Shown here: positions 1-5,869 of the stretch, piece by piece
Layout: each line of letters opens with the position of its first letter
Numbering within the stretch: position 1 is the stretch's first letter
NCBI RefSeq assembly: GCF_946481715.1
Contig: NZ_CAMLOV010000202.1
Coordinates: 1 to 9,271, forward strand
Length of the DNA: 9,271 bases
Direction of reading: 5' to 3'
Source of the DNA: an uncultured Mucilaginibacter sp.
GTDB taxonomy: Bacteria > Bacteroidota > Bacteroidia > Sphingobacteriales > Sphingobacteriaceae
Made by a program: the position numbers and the translations under genes
Notes under the pieces: generated by a model
What the model was told of the DNA's origin: nothing
What the model saw: only the letters and a program-made list of their open reading frames with translations
Database searches by the model: none

Positions 1-42
1 TTTTACCGCCATTTATTTTTTACCGGACAACAGTGAAATAAA

Positions 43-330
43 TTCGGCATGACGGCGGGGCAAATACCAAAAAAAAACAAACACGTCATGTTGGACTTGT
101 TTCAACACCCCATCATAAAAGTAGCCACTATGCTTAGCCGCTTTGCAACGCCACGAACTAATCAGATGGGGTACCGAAATAAACGGCATGACGGCAGGGA
201 GAGCCTCAAAAAACAAACACATCATGTCGAACTTGTTTCAACACCCCATCATAAAAGTAGCCACTATACTTAGCCGCTCTGCAGCGCCACGAACTAATCA
301 GATGGGGTGCCGAAAAAATTCGGCATGACG
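43..330. repeat. Tandem pair of palindromic intergenic repeats (about 137-bp period)
   Basis: Two copies of a roughly 110-bp element lie head to tail at 84-193 and 220-330, joined by similar A-rich spacers (55-83 and 194-219). The remnant of a third right end is at 43-54. Each copy starts with a CGTCATG-like end, has CCCCATC near its left side (108-114 in copy 1) and the complementary GATGGGG near its right side (165-171), and ends in CGGCATGACG, so it can fold into a long interrupted hairpin. The copies differ at a handful of positions, mostly transitions. The stretch has small open frames, but they translate only the repeat and are not credible genes. The structure resembles a non-autonomous MITE or REP-type element. 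No transposase is present. Naming a family would need a genome-wide search. Confidence 0.85.
308..325. other. Perfect hairpin at the end of the second repeat copy
   Basis: TGCCGAA (308-314) and TTCGGCA (319-325) form a 7-bp stem with an AAAA loop. It is the inner part of the right end of repeat copy 2 and lies about 35 bp beyond the telA stop codon. It could slow or end transcription leaving the Ter operon, but on the minus strand no T-tract follows it, so it is not a classical terminator. The first repeat copy has a degraded version. Confidence 0.5.
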
Positions 331-358
331 TTTTTAAATTTAAAATCGATTCTTCAGC

Positions 359-1507
359 TTAACTCACATTCGCCACATTCTTCTTCAGTTCCGATTCCAA
401 ATTCTGCAATTCGGTGTTCAGCACCCTGCGGTTTTGTGTGCCTTCATCATGTATACGCTTCACTTCGGTAAGCGTTTCTATCAGCGAGGCCGTGGTGCGT
501 TTTAAAGTATCTAACGACACTACGGTTTTTTCGTTTTCCCTTGCAACTTCTATGCTGTTTTGCTTTAGCAGATCGGCGTTTTTTTGCAAAATGGTGTTCG
601 TAGTGTCTGATATTTTTTTCTGCATCTCCACGTTTTCCTTTTGCCTGTTTAGGGCAACGGCAATGGTGAGCTGGTTTTTCCAAACCGGGATAGTGGTTGA
701 TACTATCGACTGTGCCTTCTCGGCAATAGTAGTATTGTTATTCTGCACCACGCGGATCTGCGCCAGCGACTGCATCATAATAAAGCGTACTACCTTTAGG
801 TCGGCAAGGCGTTTATCCAGGCGGTTCACAAAATCGCGCAGGTCGGCAATTTCGTAATCCTCGTAGGCAGCCGGGTTGCCATCCATTACGGCAAGCTGTT
901 CGTTCAGTTCGTTATACTTTAACTGTCCCGAGATGATCAGTTCCTCCATCTGGTGGATGTAGCTAACATTACTATCAAACATGGTTTGCAGCGCTGCATT
1001 ATCCTTTAATGAATTTACGCGGCCGGCCTTCACCTTGTTTACAATCTTATCAATATTGTTCACCACGGTATCGTACTTGGCAAACAGCTTTTTGGTATCC
1101 ATCACGATACTTTTCAGAAACGGAATGGCGGATATGAATTTGGTGAACGCACTTTGGTTCAGCTCATCCACATCAATATAATTCAGCTCATGAAGCAGGT
1201 CGGTTATTAACGTGCCCACCTCGCCCGAGTTGTACGTACGTACCGATGTAAGGAAGGTATTGCTATACCGCTCCATCGAGTTCTGCACCTCGGTACCGTA
1301 GTTCAGTATCGAGTTTACGTCCTTCGGGTCGATGGTTTTAGCAATTTCTTTAAACTTGGTTTCCTCGGCCGGGGTAATGGTGCTCAGGTCTACCGTACCG
1401 TCTTTAGCCAGCTTTACCGGCACTGTGGTACCCGGCTGAGCCTGCGGTGGCAGGTTCATATCCGGCATGTTTAAATTCAACTCGTTATTGCTTGGGTTAG
1501 TTTCCAT
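359..1507 (-). CDS. telA: TelA family protein (toxic anion / tellurite resistance)
   Basis: A 382-residue protein starting at ATG 1507. It matches the TelA/YaaN-type toxic anion resistance family in length and in its largely helical, charged, coiled-coil-prone make-up. The N-terminal ~35 residues are Pro/Gln-rich and probably disordered (including NLPPQAQPG). The core covers about residues 45-370. It has no signal peptide or membrane segment, so it should be cytosolic. Family members accompany TerD proteins in tellurite, phage and chemical-stress resistance loci, and their biochemical activity is not established. It is the last gene of the minus-strand Ter operon, starting 28 bp after the TerZ-like gene ends. 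No convincing intrinsic terminator follows; the transcript would run into the palindromic repeats. The family call is from recognised sequence character, not a database search. Confidence 0.88.
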   Translation of the reverse strand: METNPSNNELNLNMPDMNLPPQAQPGTTVPVKLAKDGTVDLSTITPAEETKFKEIAKTIDPKDVNSILNYGTEVQNSMERYSNTFLTSVRTYNSGEVGTLITDLLHELNYIDVDELNQSAFTKFISAIPFLKSIVMDTKKLFAKYDTVVNNIDKIVNKVKAGRVNSLKDNAALQTMFDSNVSYIHQMEELIISGQLKYNELNEQLAVMDGNPAAYEDYEIADLRDFVNRLDKRLADLKVVRFIMMQSLAQIRVVQNNNTTIAEKAQSIVSTTIPVWKNQLTIAVALNRQKENVEMQKKISDTTNTILQKNADLLKQNSIEVARENEKTVVSLDTLKRTTASLIETLTEVKRIHDEGTQNRRVLNTELQNLESELKKNVANVS

Positions 1508-1535
1508 TTTGCTTAATGTTGATGCTGATTACAGC

Positions 1536-2150
1536 TTATAAATAATTTTGTGTAACCGTTTTTACGGTTTCTTCCAGCTTGCGGTCTTTAGTTGGCTCGC
1601 CAATGGCGTTAAATTTCCATTCGCCGTTCTTTTTATAAAATACGCCCAACACCATACTTACATGGCCTTTAAATGCCGCGCCGTTGGCAATATCGTACTT
1701 AGCAAATATCTCGGTAACGCGTTTTGGCGTACCCTCATATATGCGGATAGACGCAAAAGGTATAGCACCAAAATCCTGCCCGCGGAAGCTATTCAGTACA
1801 AAGGCTACGTGATTAACGGCCGGGCTAAGGCGAGAAAAGTCAACGGTAATTACCTCGTTATCCAAACCGTCATCGCCGCCCATATCGCCGGTAAGGTCGT
1901 CGCCGCTGTGGCGAACCGATTGGTCTTTAGATTTTAGGTTACCGAAGTAAACTACCTCTAAAAGCCTTTTTTGGTCGTCGTACAAGGCGCAGCTGGCATC
2001 AAGGTCTACCGCTTCTTTAGTGCTGCCAAAGCCGAAAAGGCCTTTCTTTTCTATAGCGCCCCAGTTAATGCCTACACATATATTTTGCAGCTTGGCACCA
2101 TCCGATTTTTCGAGGCTGATGCGCTGTCCTTTTTGAAGATTGATTGCCAT
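1536..2150 (-). CDS. TerD-domain protein, TerZ-like
   Basis: A 204-residue TerD-family protein. The open frame reaches 2270, but the start chosen is ATG 2150, because MAINLQKGQR matches the N-terminus of the neighbouring TerD (MAISLQKGQR) and the extra 40 codons would translate the intergenic repeat. Calcium-binding TerD features are visible: VDLDAS at about 48-53 and an acidic loop HSGDDLTGDMGGDDG at 81-95. A glycine-rich insertion (KKGLFGFGS, about 35-43) before VDLDAS is typical of the TerZ branch. The domain ends with VFYKKNGEWKFNAIGEP (170-186), followed by a charged tail. It should be cytosolic. It is fourth in the operon, 144 bp after terD (the only large gap) and 28 bp before telA. 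TerD proteins are known calcium binders; the role of this paralogue is inferred. Confidence 0.88.
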   Translation of the reverse strand: MAINLQKGQRISLEKSDGAKLQNICVGINWGAIEKKGLFGFGSTKEAVDLDASCALYDDQKRLLEVVYFGNLKSKDQSVRHSGDDLTGDMGGDDGLDNEVITVDFSRLSPAVNHVAFVLNSFRGQDFGAIPFASIRIYEGTPKRVTEIFAKYDIANGAAFKGHVSMVLGVFYKKNGEWKFNAIGEPTKDRKLEETVKTVTQNYL

Positions 2151-2168
2151 CTTGTGTTTATTATTAGT

Positions 2169-2297
2169 TGTGAGTAGTGAATGGAGAGTGGTGAGTGGTT
2201 GGTAAAACGGTGAATAGAAAATAGTGAGTAGAGAGTAGTTGTTATCTTCGCTGAAACAACCCCTCACCACTTAACTACTCTCCACTCACCAACCCTA
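2169..2297. repeat. Degenerate heptamer arrays arranged as an inverted repeat
   Basis: The spacer between the two TerD-family genes is built of 7-bp units. On the plus strand they read TGTGAGT, AGTGAAT, GGAGAGT, GGTGAGT (2169-2196), then TGAATAG, AAAATAG, TGAGTAG, AGAGTAG (2211-2238). From 2263 to 2290 the complementary orientation appears: CTCACCA, CTTAACT, ACTCTCC, ACTCACC. The two arrays face each other and form a stem: 2224-2240 pairs with 2273-2289 over 17 positions with one mismatch, around a 32-nt loop. The right array reaches the terD stop codon at 2295-2297. Similar short heptamer repeats occur between genes in some Bacteroidota (from memory). In the transcript this hairpin would sit inside the operon. 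Confidence 0.75.
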
Positions 2298-2849
2298 ATT
2301 GTATTTATTCAAATAATCCTGCAGCCCGCCTTTCATGCCGGCGCCTACTGCTTCAAATTTCCATTTGTTATCGCGTTTGTAAATGCGGCCAAATTCTACG
2401 GCGGTTTCTATCGAGAAATCCTCCTCCAGTTCGTATTTTAAAATATCGGCACCTGTACCTGCATCAGCAATACGGATGAAGGAGTTGCGCACTTGCCCAA
2501 AATTCTGGCGGCGTGCCTCGGCTTCGTGTATGGTTACCACAACGCAAATTTCGGTAACGCGCGGGTCTGCTTTGCTAAGGTCGATCTTTATCTGCTCATC
2601 GTCGCCATCGCCGGCACCGGTAAGGTTGTCGCCGGTGTGCTCAACAGCGCCATCCGGAGATTTTAAGTTGTTATAAAACACAAAGAATTCATCGGCCACC
2701 AACTTTTTGTTATCGCCCATGATGAAGATAGAGGCATCCAAATCGAAAGCTGACCCGGTTGATGAACTGTTGGTATCCCAACCTAAACCTATAGTAAATT
2801 TAGGGGCGTCGATAGCTTCGCGCTGCCCCTTTTGAAGACTAATTGCCAT
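2295..2849 (-). CDS. terD: TerD family calcium-binding stress protein
   Basis: A 184-residue protein of the usual length for TerD/TerE. It starts MAISLQKGQR at ATG 2849. The calcium-binding signature is complete: GLGWDTN (21-27), FDLDAS (35-40), and HTGDNLTGAGDGDDE (71-85). The C-terminal part has the conserved FGRIYKRDNKWKFEAVG (153-169) and the ending GGLQDYLNKYN. There is no signal peptide. TerD-family proteins bind two calcium ions and take part in resistance to tellurite, phage and other stresses; the mechanism is not settled. The start codon overlaps the PRTase reading frame by 11 bp (2839-2849), which points to translational coupling. It is third of five genes. The second TerD-family gene follows after a repeat-filled gap. 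Confidence 0.93.
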   Translation of the reverse strand: MAISLQKGQREAIDAPKFTIGLGWDTNSSSTGSAFDLDASIFIMGDNKKLVADEFFVFYNNLKSPDGAVEHTGDNLTGAGDGDDEQIKIDLSKADPRVTEICVVVTIHEAEARRQNFGQVRNSFIRIADAGTGADILKYELEEDFSIETAVEFGRIYKRDNKWKFEAVGAGMKGGLQDYLNKYN

Positions 2850-3684
2850 ATTCTATTAATTTATAATTATCTAAAAGTAAACGTTTTTTTATGTGGTTAA
2901 GGTTTTGGGCATAGGCTTCAATGGTATGGTAAGCATTGCCTAAAGCCATGTTATATAATTGCAGGGTAAATGTATCATTTTGCCCTTGAATGAAAATACA
3001 AAAACTGTCGAAATCGTAATTTAGTATATATTTTACTATCCGGGTGTTTATGCAGAAATCGCCGCCTTTTATGATATCCTCCAAATGAAATATCGATTTT
3101 ACATGATGATAATTAAGGTGGTTCTCCACATTCGGGTGGATGGCCTTATTGGTCAACTCGGCAAAGTAGAGCATATAAATATCGTTACTTAAGCCATACT
3201 CCCCTACCATCTTCATGATCATGCGCTCGTGGCTGCCGGTGATGCGGATATCATCCAAAAATATCAGCGTTTTGCCGGTTAGGAAGTCTTTATCGATATG
3301 GAACTGGTCGTTGCCTATCAGTTTCATGCGTTGCTCGGCATCCAGTTCGCCGTAATCTTCTTTGTAGGTGATGGTGCGGTGCACTTTTGCTTCCTGCGCC
3401 ACCGCGAAGTTATGCTGTGCCAGCCAGTGGTTCAAACGGTACACAAACCAGTTCTTCATGGCGAAGGTGGCCGTTGGGATAAACGAATACGGGCTGGATA
3501 TCACCACAATTTGCTGGCGGATGGGGTTTACGGCAAGCCTTTCGGTAATAAAACCATCTGCCAGGGCGGTGCCAAACGCTTTGGAAACGATGCCGTCGCC
3601 AAACTTAAAGCGGCTGTAATCATCGGCGTTGAAGCCAAAGTTTTGGGCGCTGTTGATATGGTGTAATGAATAAGTAGCGTTCAT
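2839..3684 (-). CDS. Ter-associated phosphoribosyltransferase (PRTase) family protein
   Basis: A 281-residue cytosolic protein. The diagnostic motif is IFLDDIRITGSHE (141-153). It follows the PRPP-binding loop of type I phosphoribosyltransferases: a hydrophobic strand, two acidic residues, then a T-G turn. An upstream strand IVVISSPYSF (59-68) and the basic, aromatic stretch around 76-110 fit the hood and core of such enzymes. The C-terminal ~100 residues (NHLNYHHVKSIFHLEDIIKG onward) are not part of a generic PRTase and may be specific to this Ter-linked clade. ATG 3684 follows the HAD stop codon directly (TGAATG), and the 3' end overlaps terD by 11 bp, so the three genes are coupled. PRTases beside TerD/TelA and HAD genes have been described in comparative genomics of Ter systems. 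The substrate is unknown. Confidence 0.8.
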   Translation of the reverse strand: MNATYSLHHINSAQNFGFNADDYSRFKFGDGIVSKAFGTALADGFITERLAVNPIRQQIVVISSPYSFIPTATFAMKNWFVYRLNHWLAQHNFAVAQEAKVHRTITYKEDYGELDAEQRMKLIGNDQFHIDKDFLTGKTLIFLDDIRITGSHERMIMKMVGEYGLSNDIYMLYFAELTNKAIHPNVENHLNYHHVKSIFHLEDIIKGGDFCINTRIVKYILNYDFDSFCIFIQGQNDTFTLQLYNMALGNAYHTIEAYAQNLNHIKKRLLLDNYKLIEYGN

Positions 3685-4383
3685 TCAGTTTATAAGGCTT
3701 AAGATGGTCTTTTTGTTGGAATTAATTAAGAGGCTATCAATACCAATGGCCGTTGCGGGCGCTATATCGTTCTTTGGGTTGTCGCCTATATGGATAATAT
3801 CCGCCAGCGGGATGCTTTTACCGGGGTTAGCAATGCCAATATGAGTCAGCATCACGTTGAAGAATTCCTTGTTAGGTTTCGACATGCCTGCTTCATCCGA
3901 ATACAGCTGAAAATCAAAAAAATCATCCAGCTTATGCAACGCTAATACCTTTCTCAATGTTTTACCGGTGATGTATCCTGTATTACTCAGCAGGCTAAAA
4001 GTGCCCCCGCTGTTTTGTTTTAGATGCTGTAACGACGAAAATGTTACACCGCTATATAATGCAGGCGGGTACCTAAACAGCAACTCCTCCATTTTGGCGG
4101 CCAGGTGATCCATATCCACATCATCCAGGTTGATGTTGCCATCGTGGATAAAATTCAGTACCATTAGGTACATCTCGTCGGCATCTATGTTTTTGCCGCT
4201 TTTCTCGTTCACGGCGTTCACCATAAGGTCCACCTGGCGGAATATTTTGGCTACGTCCTCTTCAGATTTATGGAGCGCGTTATGGTGTTTATGAAAATAT
4301 CTGGCCCGCTCGGCCTTAAAATCCGGATTGGATTTGATGAGGGTTAACCACAGGTCGAAAGAGTAGTGCTGATAGTAAGGCAT
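3685..4383 (-). CDS. HAD superfamily hydrolase with altered motif I, Ter-operon type
   Basis: A 232-residue cytosolic protein with the HAD motifs in order. Motif I is SFDLWLTLI (8-16), with probable nucleophile D10. Motif II is LLSNTGY (131-137, S133). The motif III lysine is K169 in MSKPNKEFF. Motif IV is HIGDNPKNDIAPA (198-210, D201 and D206). A helical cap lies at about 22-110. The residue two after the nucleophile, normally the general acid/base aspartate in phosphatases, is tryptophan here (W12), as in haloacid-dehalogenase-like variants with an aromatic residue there. The reaction may therefore not be simple phosphate ester hydrolysis. It is the first gene of the operon; its TGA is directly followed by the PRTase ATG. 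No clear Bacteroidota-type promoter could be placed upstream of ATG 4383. Confidence 0.85.
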   Translation of the reverse strand: MPYYQHYSFDLWLTLIKSNPDFKAERARYFHKHHNALHKSEEDVAKIFRQVDLMVNAVNEKSGKNIDADEMYLMVLNFIHDGNINLDDVDMDHLAAKMEELLFRYPPALYSGVTFSSLQHLKQNSGGTFSLLSNTGYITGKTLRKVLALHKLDDFFDFQLYSDEAGMSKPNKEFFNVMLTHIGIANPGKSIPLADIIHIGDNPKNDIAPATAIGIDSLLINSNKKTILSLIN

Positions 4384-4753
4384 TAGCAGATGTTTCAGTC
4401 AGTATTGATGAGGTTGTAAAATACGAACAAAAACCAGAACTAATGTTTTGTTTACTTTTTATTAGCGTAAAGAAATTGTTAGGGAAAGACGGGATTTTAG
4501 GACGGATTTTATTGCGATCTGAATCGAGCGCATAAATTGAAAAAAGGATACCTTTTTTTGCCTCATTGAAGTAAAAACGCGGAGATTTTCGACAGTAGTT
4601 TTTGGGAGTTTAGGCTTTTTGCCAAACCAAAAGGAAGTCCAAAGAATAGCCCGGAAAATCAAAGATTTTTGAAGATTTTCAAAGGAATTTTACGGTAAAT
4701 GAACACGTTTTTTTTGCCGTAAAAGGGCGATTAACGCCACTACAATTGCAACA
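4384..4753. other. Gene-free AT-rich spacer with small inverted repeats
   Basis: This 370-bp stretch lies upstream of the Ter operon and downstream of the fur-type gene. A 66-codon minus-strand frame (4462-4662) shows no motif or family character and is not called. Small dyads are present: AAAAAAGG/CCTTTTTT (4540-4547 and 4551-4558), GAAAATC/GATTTTC (4654-4660 and 4674-4680), TTTTACGG/CCGTAAAA (4688-4695 and 4717-4724), and GGCG/CGCC with a 5-nt loop (4726-4738). Read on the minus strand, the last dyad runs into CTTTT and could be a weak terminator for the fur-type gene. The Ter operon promoter should lie in the left part, but no confident -33/-7 pair was found. Confidence 0.5.
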
Positions 4754-4761
4754 TTATTGCA
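4747..4761. promoter_or_regulatory. Candidate Fur/Zur-type operator at the 3' end of the fur-like gene
   Basis: TGCAACATTATTGCA is a near-perfect 7-1-7 dyad (TGCAACA / TATTGCA, 6 of 7 positions). It is nearly identical (13 of 15) to the dyad upstream of merC at 5635-5649. It overlaps the stop codon of the fur-type gene (4754-4756). Its location is odd for an operator of that gene itself; it could act on something to its left, such as the Ter operon 364 bp away, or be fortuitous. Confidence 0.4.
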
Positions 4762-5191
4762 TCTTACTACACTTAGGGCAAAGGCCGGAGGCATACACCG
4801 TAAACCCGCTTGGCTGGAATCCGGCCGGCAGGTTGATGGCGGGCAGGCTTAATTCGTTCAAACAAAACACACCTTTACAGGCGGTGCAGTTAAAATGCAG
4901 GTGCTCATCGTGGTGGTGGTGTTCATGGCAGCCAGAGGAGCAAACCGCGTAATTGGCCGTACCGTTCAGGTCGAATACTTTATGGATAATACCTTTTTCT
5001 TCAAACACGTTGAGGATACGGTACAGGGTAACGCGGTCTATATCGCTCATAACGTTCTCCAGGTCGGGCTGCGATGTGGCGGTATTTTTGGCATACATCA
5101 TCGATAGCACCCGCAAACGCGCGGCGGTTTTCTTTAGCTGGTGTTTCTCCAGCAGGTCCTCAAACTGATAGGTGTTTTTTGCTGCTGCCAT
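4754..5191 (-). CDS. Fur family transcriptional regulator, Zur-like
   Basis: A 145-residue protein of normal Fur-family length. The N-terminal winged helix covers about residues 8-82, with the recognition segment DRVTLYRILNVFEEKGII (52-69), which matches the family D-x-V-T-x-Y-R pattern. The C-terminal metal/dimerisation half has CTAC (102-105) and CPKC (138-141), the usual structural zinc cysteine pairs. A His-rich stretch HEHHHHDEHLHF (89-100) should form the regulatory metal site. Extra cysteines occur at 84, 88 and 110. The two CxxC pairs and His cluster fit a zinc-responsive member, but peroxide- or iron-responsive types cannot be excluded. It starts at ATG 5191, 2 bp after the merC stop, so both are on one transcript. 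A 15-bp dyad upstream of merC is a plausible autoregulatory operator. Confidence 0.88.
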   Translation of the reverse strand: MAAAKNTYQFEDLLEKHQLKKTAARLRVLSMMYAKNTATSQPDLENVMSDIDRVTLYRILNVFEEKGIIHKVFDLNGTANYAVCSSGCHEHHHHDEHLHFNCTACKGVFCLNELSLPAINLPAGFQPSGFTVYASGLCPKCSKMQ

Positions 5192-5193
5192 GC

Positions 5194-5613
5194 TTATTTG
5201 CGGTTATGTTTAACATGCAGAAAGCTATCCCCTGCCTTGCAGGTACCGGCATATTTATAGTTAAAAAAGTGTGCTAACGCGATGGTGAGCCCCCCCGCCG
5301 GAGCTACGATGGCCTCCACCCAGCCCTTTGTAAACAGGTGCGCCAATATAATGGTTGCGAAACCGATGATCAGCAAAACCAACGGCAAAGCCCTATGATG
5401 CGAATTTAAAAACGACCCGACGATAGAGGACACGCCAATAATTATAGCGGTAATGATCATGATCCACTCTACCCACGGGTTAGCTAAAAAACCCAGCCCC
5501 ACCAAGGGCAAGCCGGTAAAAAAAACAGGCACGGCCGCGCAATGTATAGCACATAGCGTAGACGCCGTCATGCCTATATTATCCAGCCTCGCACTTACCT
5601 TAACCGATCTCAT
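5194..5613 (-). CDS. MerC-domain integral membrane protein
   Basis: A 139-residue membrane protein. The frame is open back to ATG 5664, but ATG 5613 is preferred because MRSVKVSARLDNIGMTAS gives the short cytosolic lead expected before the first MerC helix; the longer form adds 17 residues translated from the candidate operator region. Four hydrophobic segments are visible at about 18-44, 48-68, 76-93 and 98-118. The first contains CAIHC (21-25), the paired-cysteine metal-binding motif of MerC-type transporters. A third cysteine is at 125, and the tail is basic and His-containing. Classical MerC imports mercuric ions for reduction, but there are no mer genes here and the partner is a Fur-type regulator, so a role in zinc or other metal homeostasis is more likely. 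That role is inferred. Confidence 0.85.
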   Translation of the reverse strand: MRSVKVSARLDNIGMTASTLCAIHCAAVPVFFTGLPLVGLGFLANPWVEWIMIITAIIIGVSSIVGSFLNSHHRALPLVLLIIGFATIILAHLFTKGWVEAIVAPAGGLTIALAHFFNYKYAGTCKAGDSFLHVKHNRK

Positions 5614-5617
5614 GCTG

Positions 5618-5625
5618 CAAATATA
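5618..5625 (-). promoter_or_regulatory. Possible Bacteroidota -7 box for merC
   Basis: On the minus strand this reads TATATTTG, an exact match to the TAnnTTTG -7 element known from Bacteroides. It ends only 4 bp before ATG 5613, which would give a nearly leaderless transcript. No good TTTG -33 box is found at the right distance. An alternative is TATGTTGC (about 5638-5645 on the minus strand), 18 nt after a TTTG. Either choice places the 15-bp dyad over or beside the core promoter. Confidence 0.3.
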
Positions 5626-5634
5626 AATACTTAA

Positions 5635-5649
5635 TGCAACATAATTGCG
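5635..5649. promoter_or_regulatory. Candidate Fur/Zur-type operator upstream of merC-fur
   Basis: TGCAACATAATTGCG is an imperfect dyad 21 bp before the merC ATG (5613). It shares 13 of 15 bases with the dyad at 4747-4761 beside the regulator's stop codon. Its position, over the probable core promoter of an operon that encodes a Fur-family protein, is what an autoregulatory operator would have. No binding consensus was checked against a database. Confidence 0.5.
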
Positions 5650-5869
5650 TTTATAAAATGTCAAAAAACAAAACTTTCCTATTAAATATTTATTTAATTA
5701 TAGGTTTAATTAATTAGCATCATTTACCTTATGGTAAACTCGTTAACCGATACTCATATTGCTTATCAAATTGCTTTTTTTGCAGCATACTTTAGTTACC
5801 TTATTTCATGTAATAAAGTTGATAAGCCGTATGTTTAGATTTTATTTAACACGCAAACCCATCTGGCTT

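Noticed and set aside
13..328. Several 60-75 codon frames on both strands
   Set aside because: They translate the tandem palindromic repeat and duplicate each other; such repeat-derived peptides are not genes.
43..330. CRISPR array
   Set aside because: Two units of ~110 bp with near-identical spacers and strong internal palindromes do not fit short repeats with unique spacers, and no cas genes are present.
2151..2270. Upstream extension of the TerZ-like protein to ATG 2270
   Set aside because: The added 40 residues translate the heptamer repeat and lack any similarity to TerD proteins; MAINLQKGQR at 2150 aligns with the neighbouring TerD start.
4462..4662. 66-codon minus-strand open frame in the spacer upstream of the Ter operon
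   Set aside because: No family character, AT-rich low-quality composition, no start context or motif; it overlaps several small inverted repeats.
5759..5869. Longer fucosidase N-terminus from ATG 5759 or 5831
   Set aside because: ATG 5870 gives a standard signal peptide; longer forms put over 30 extra residues ahead of it.
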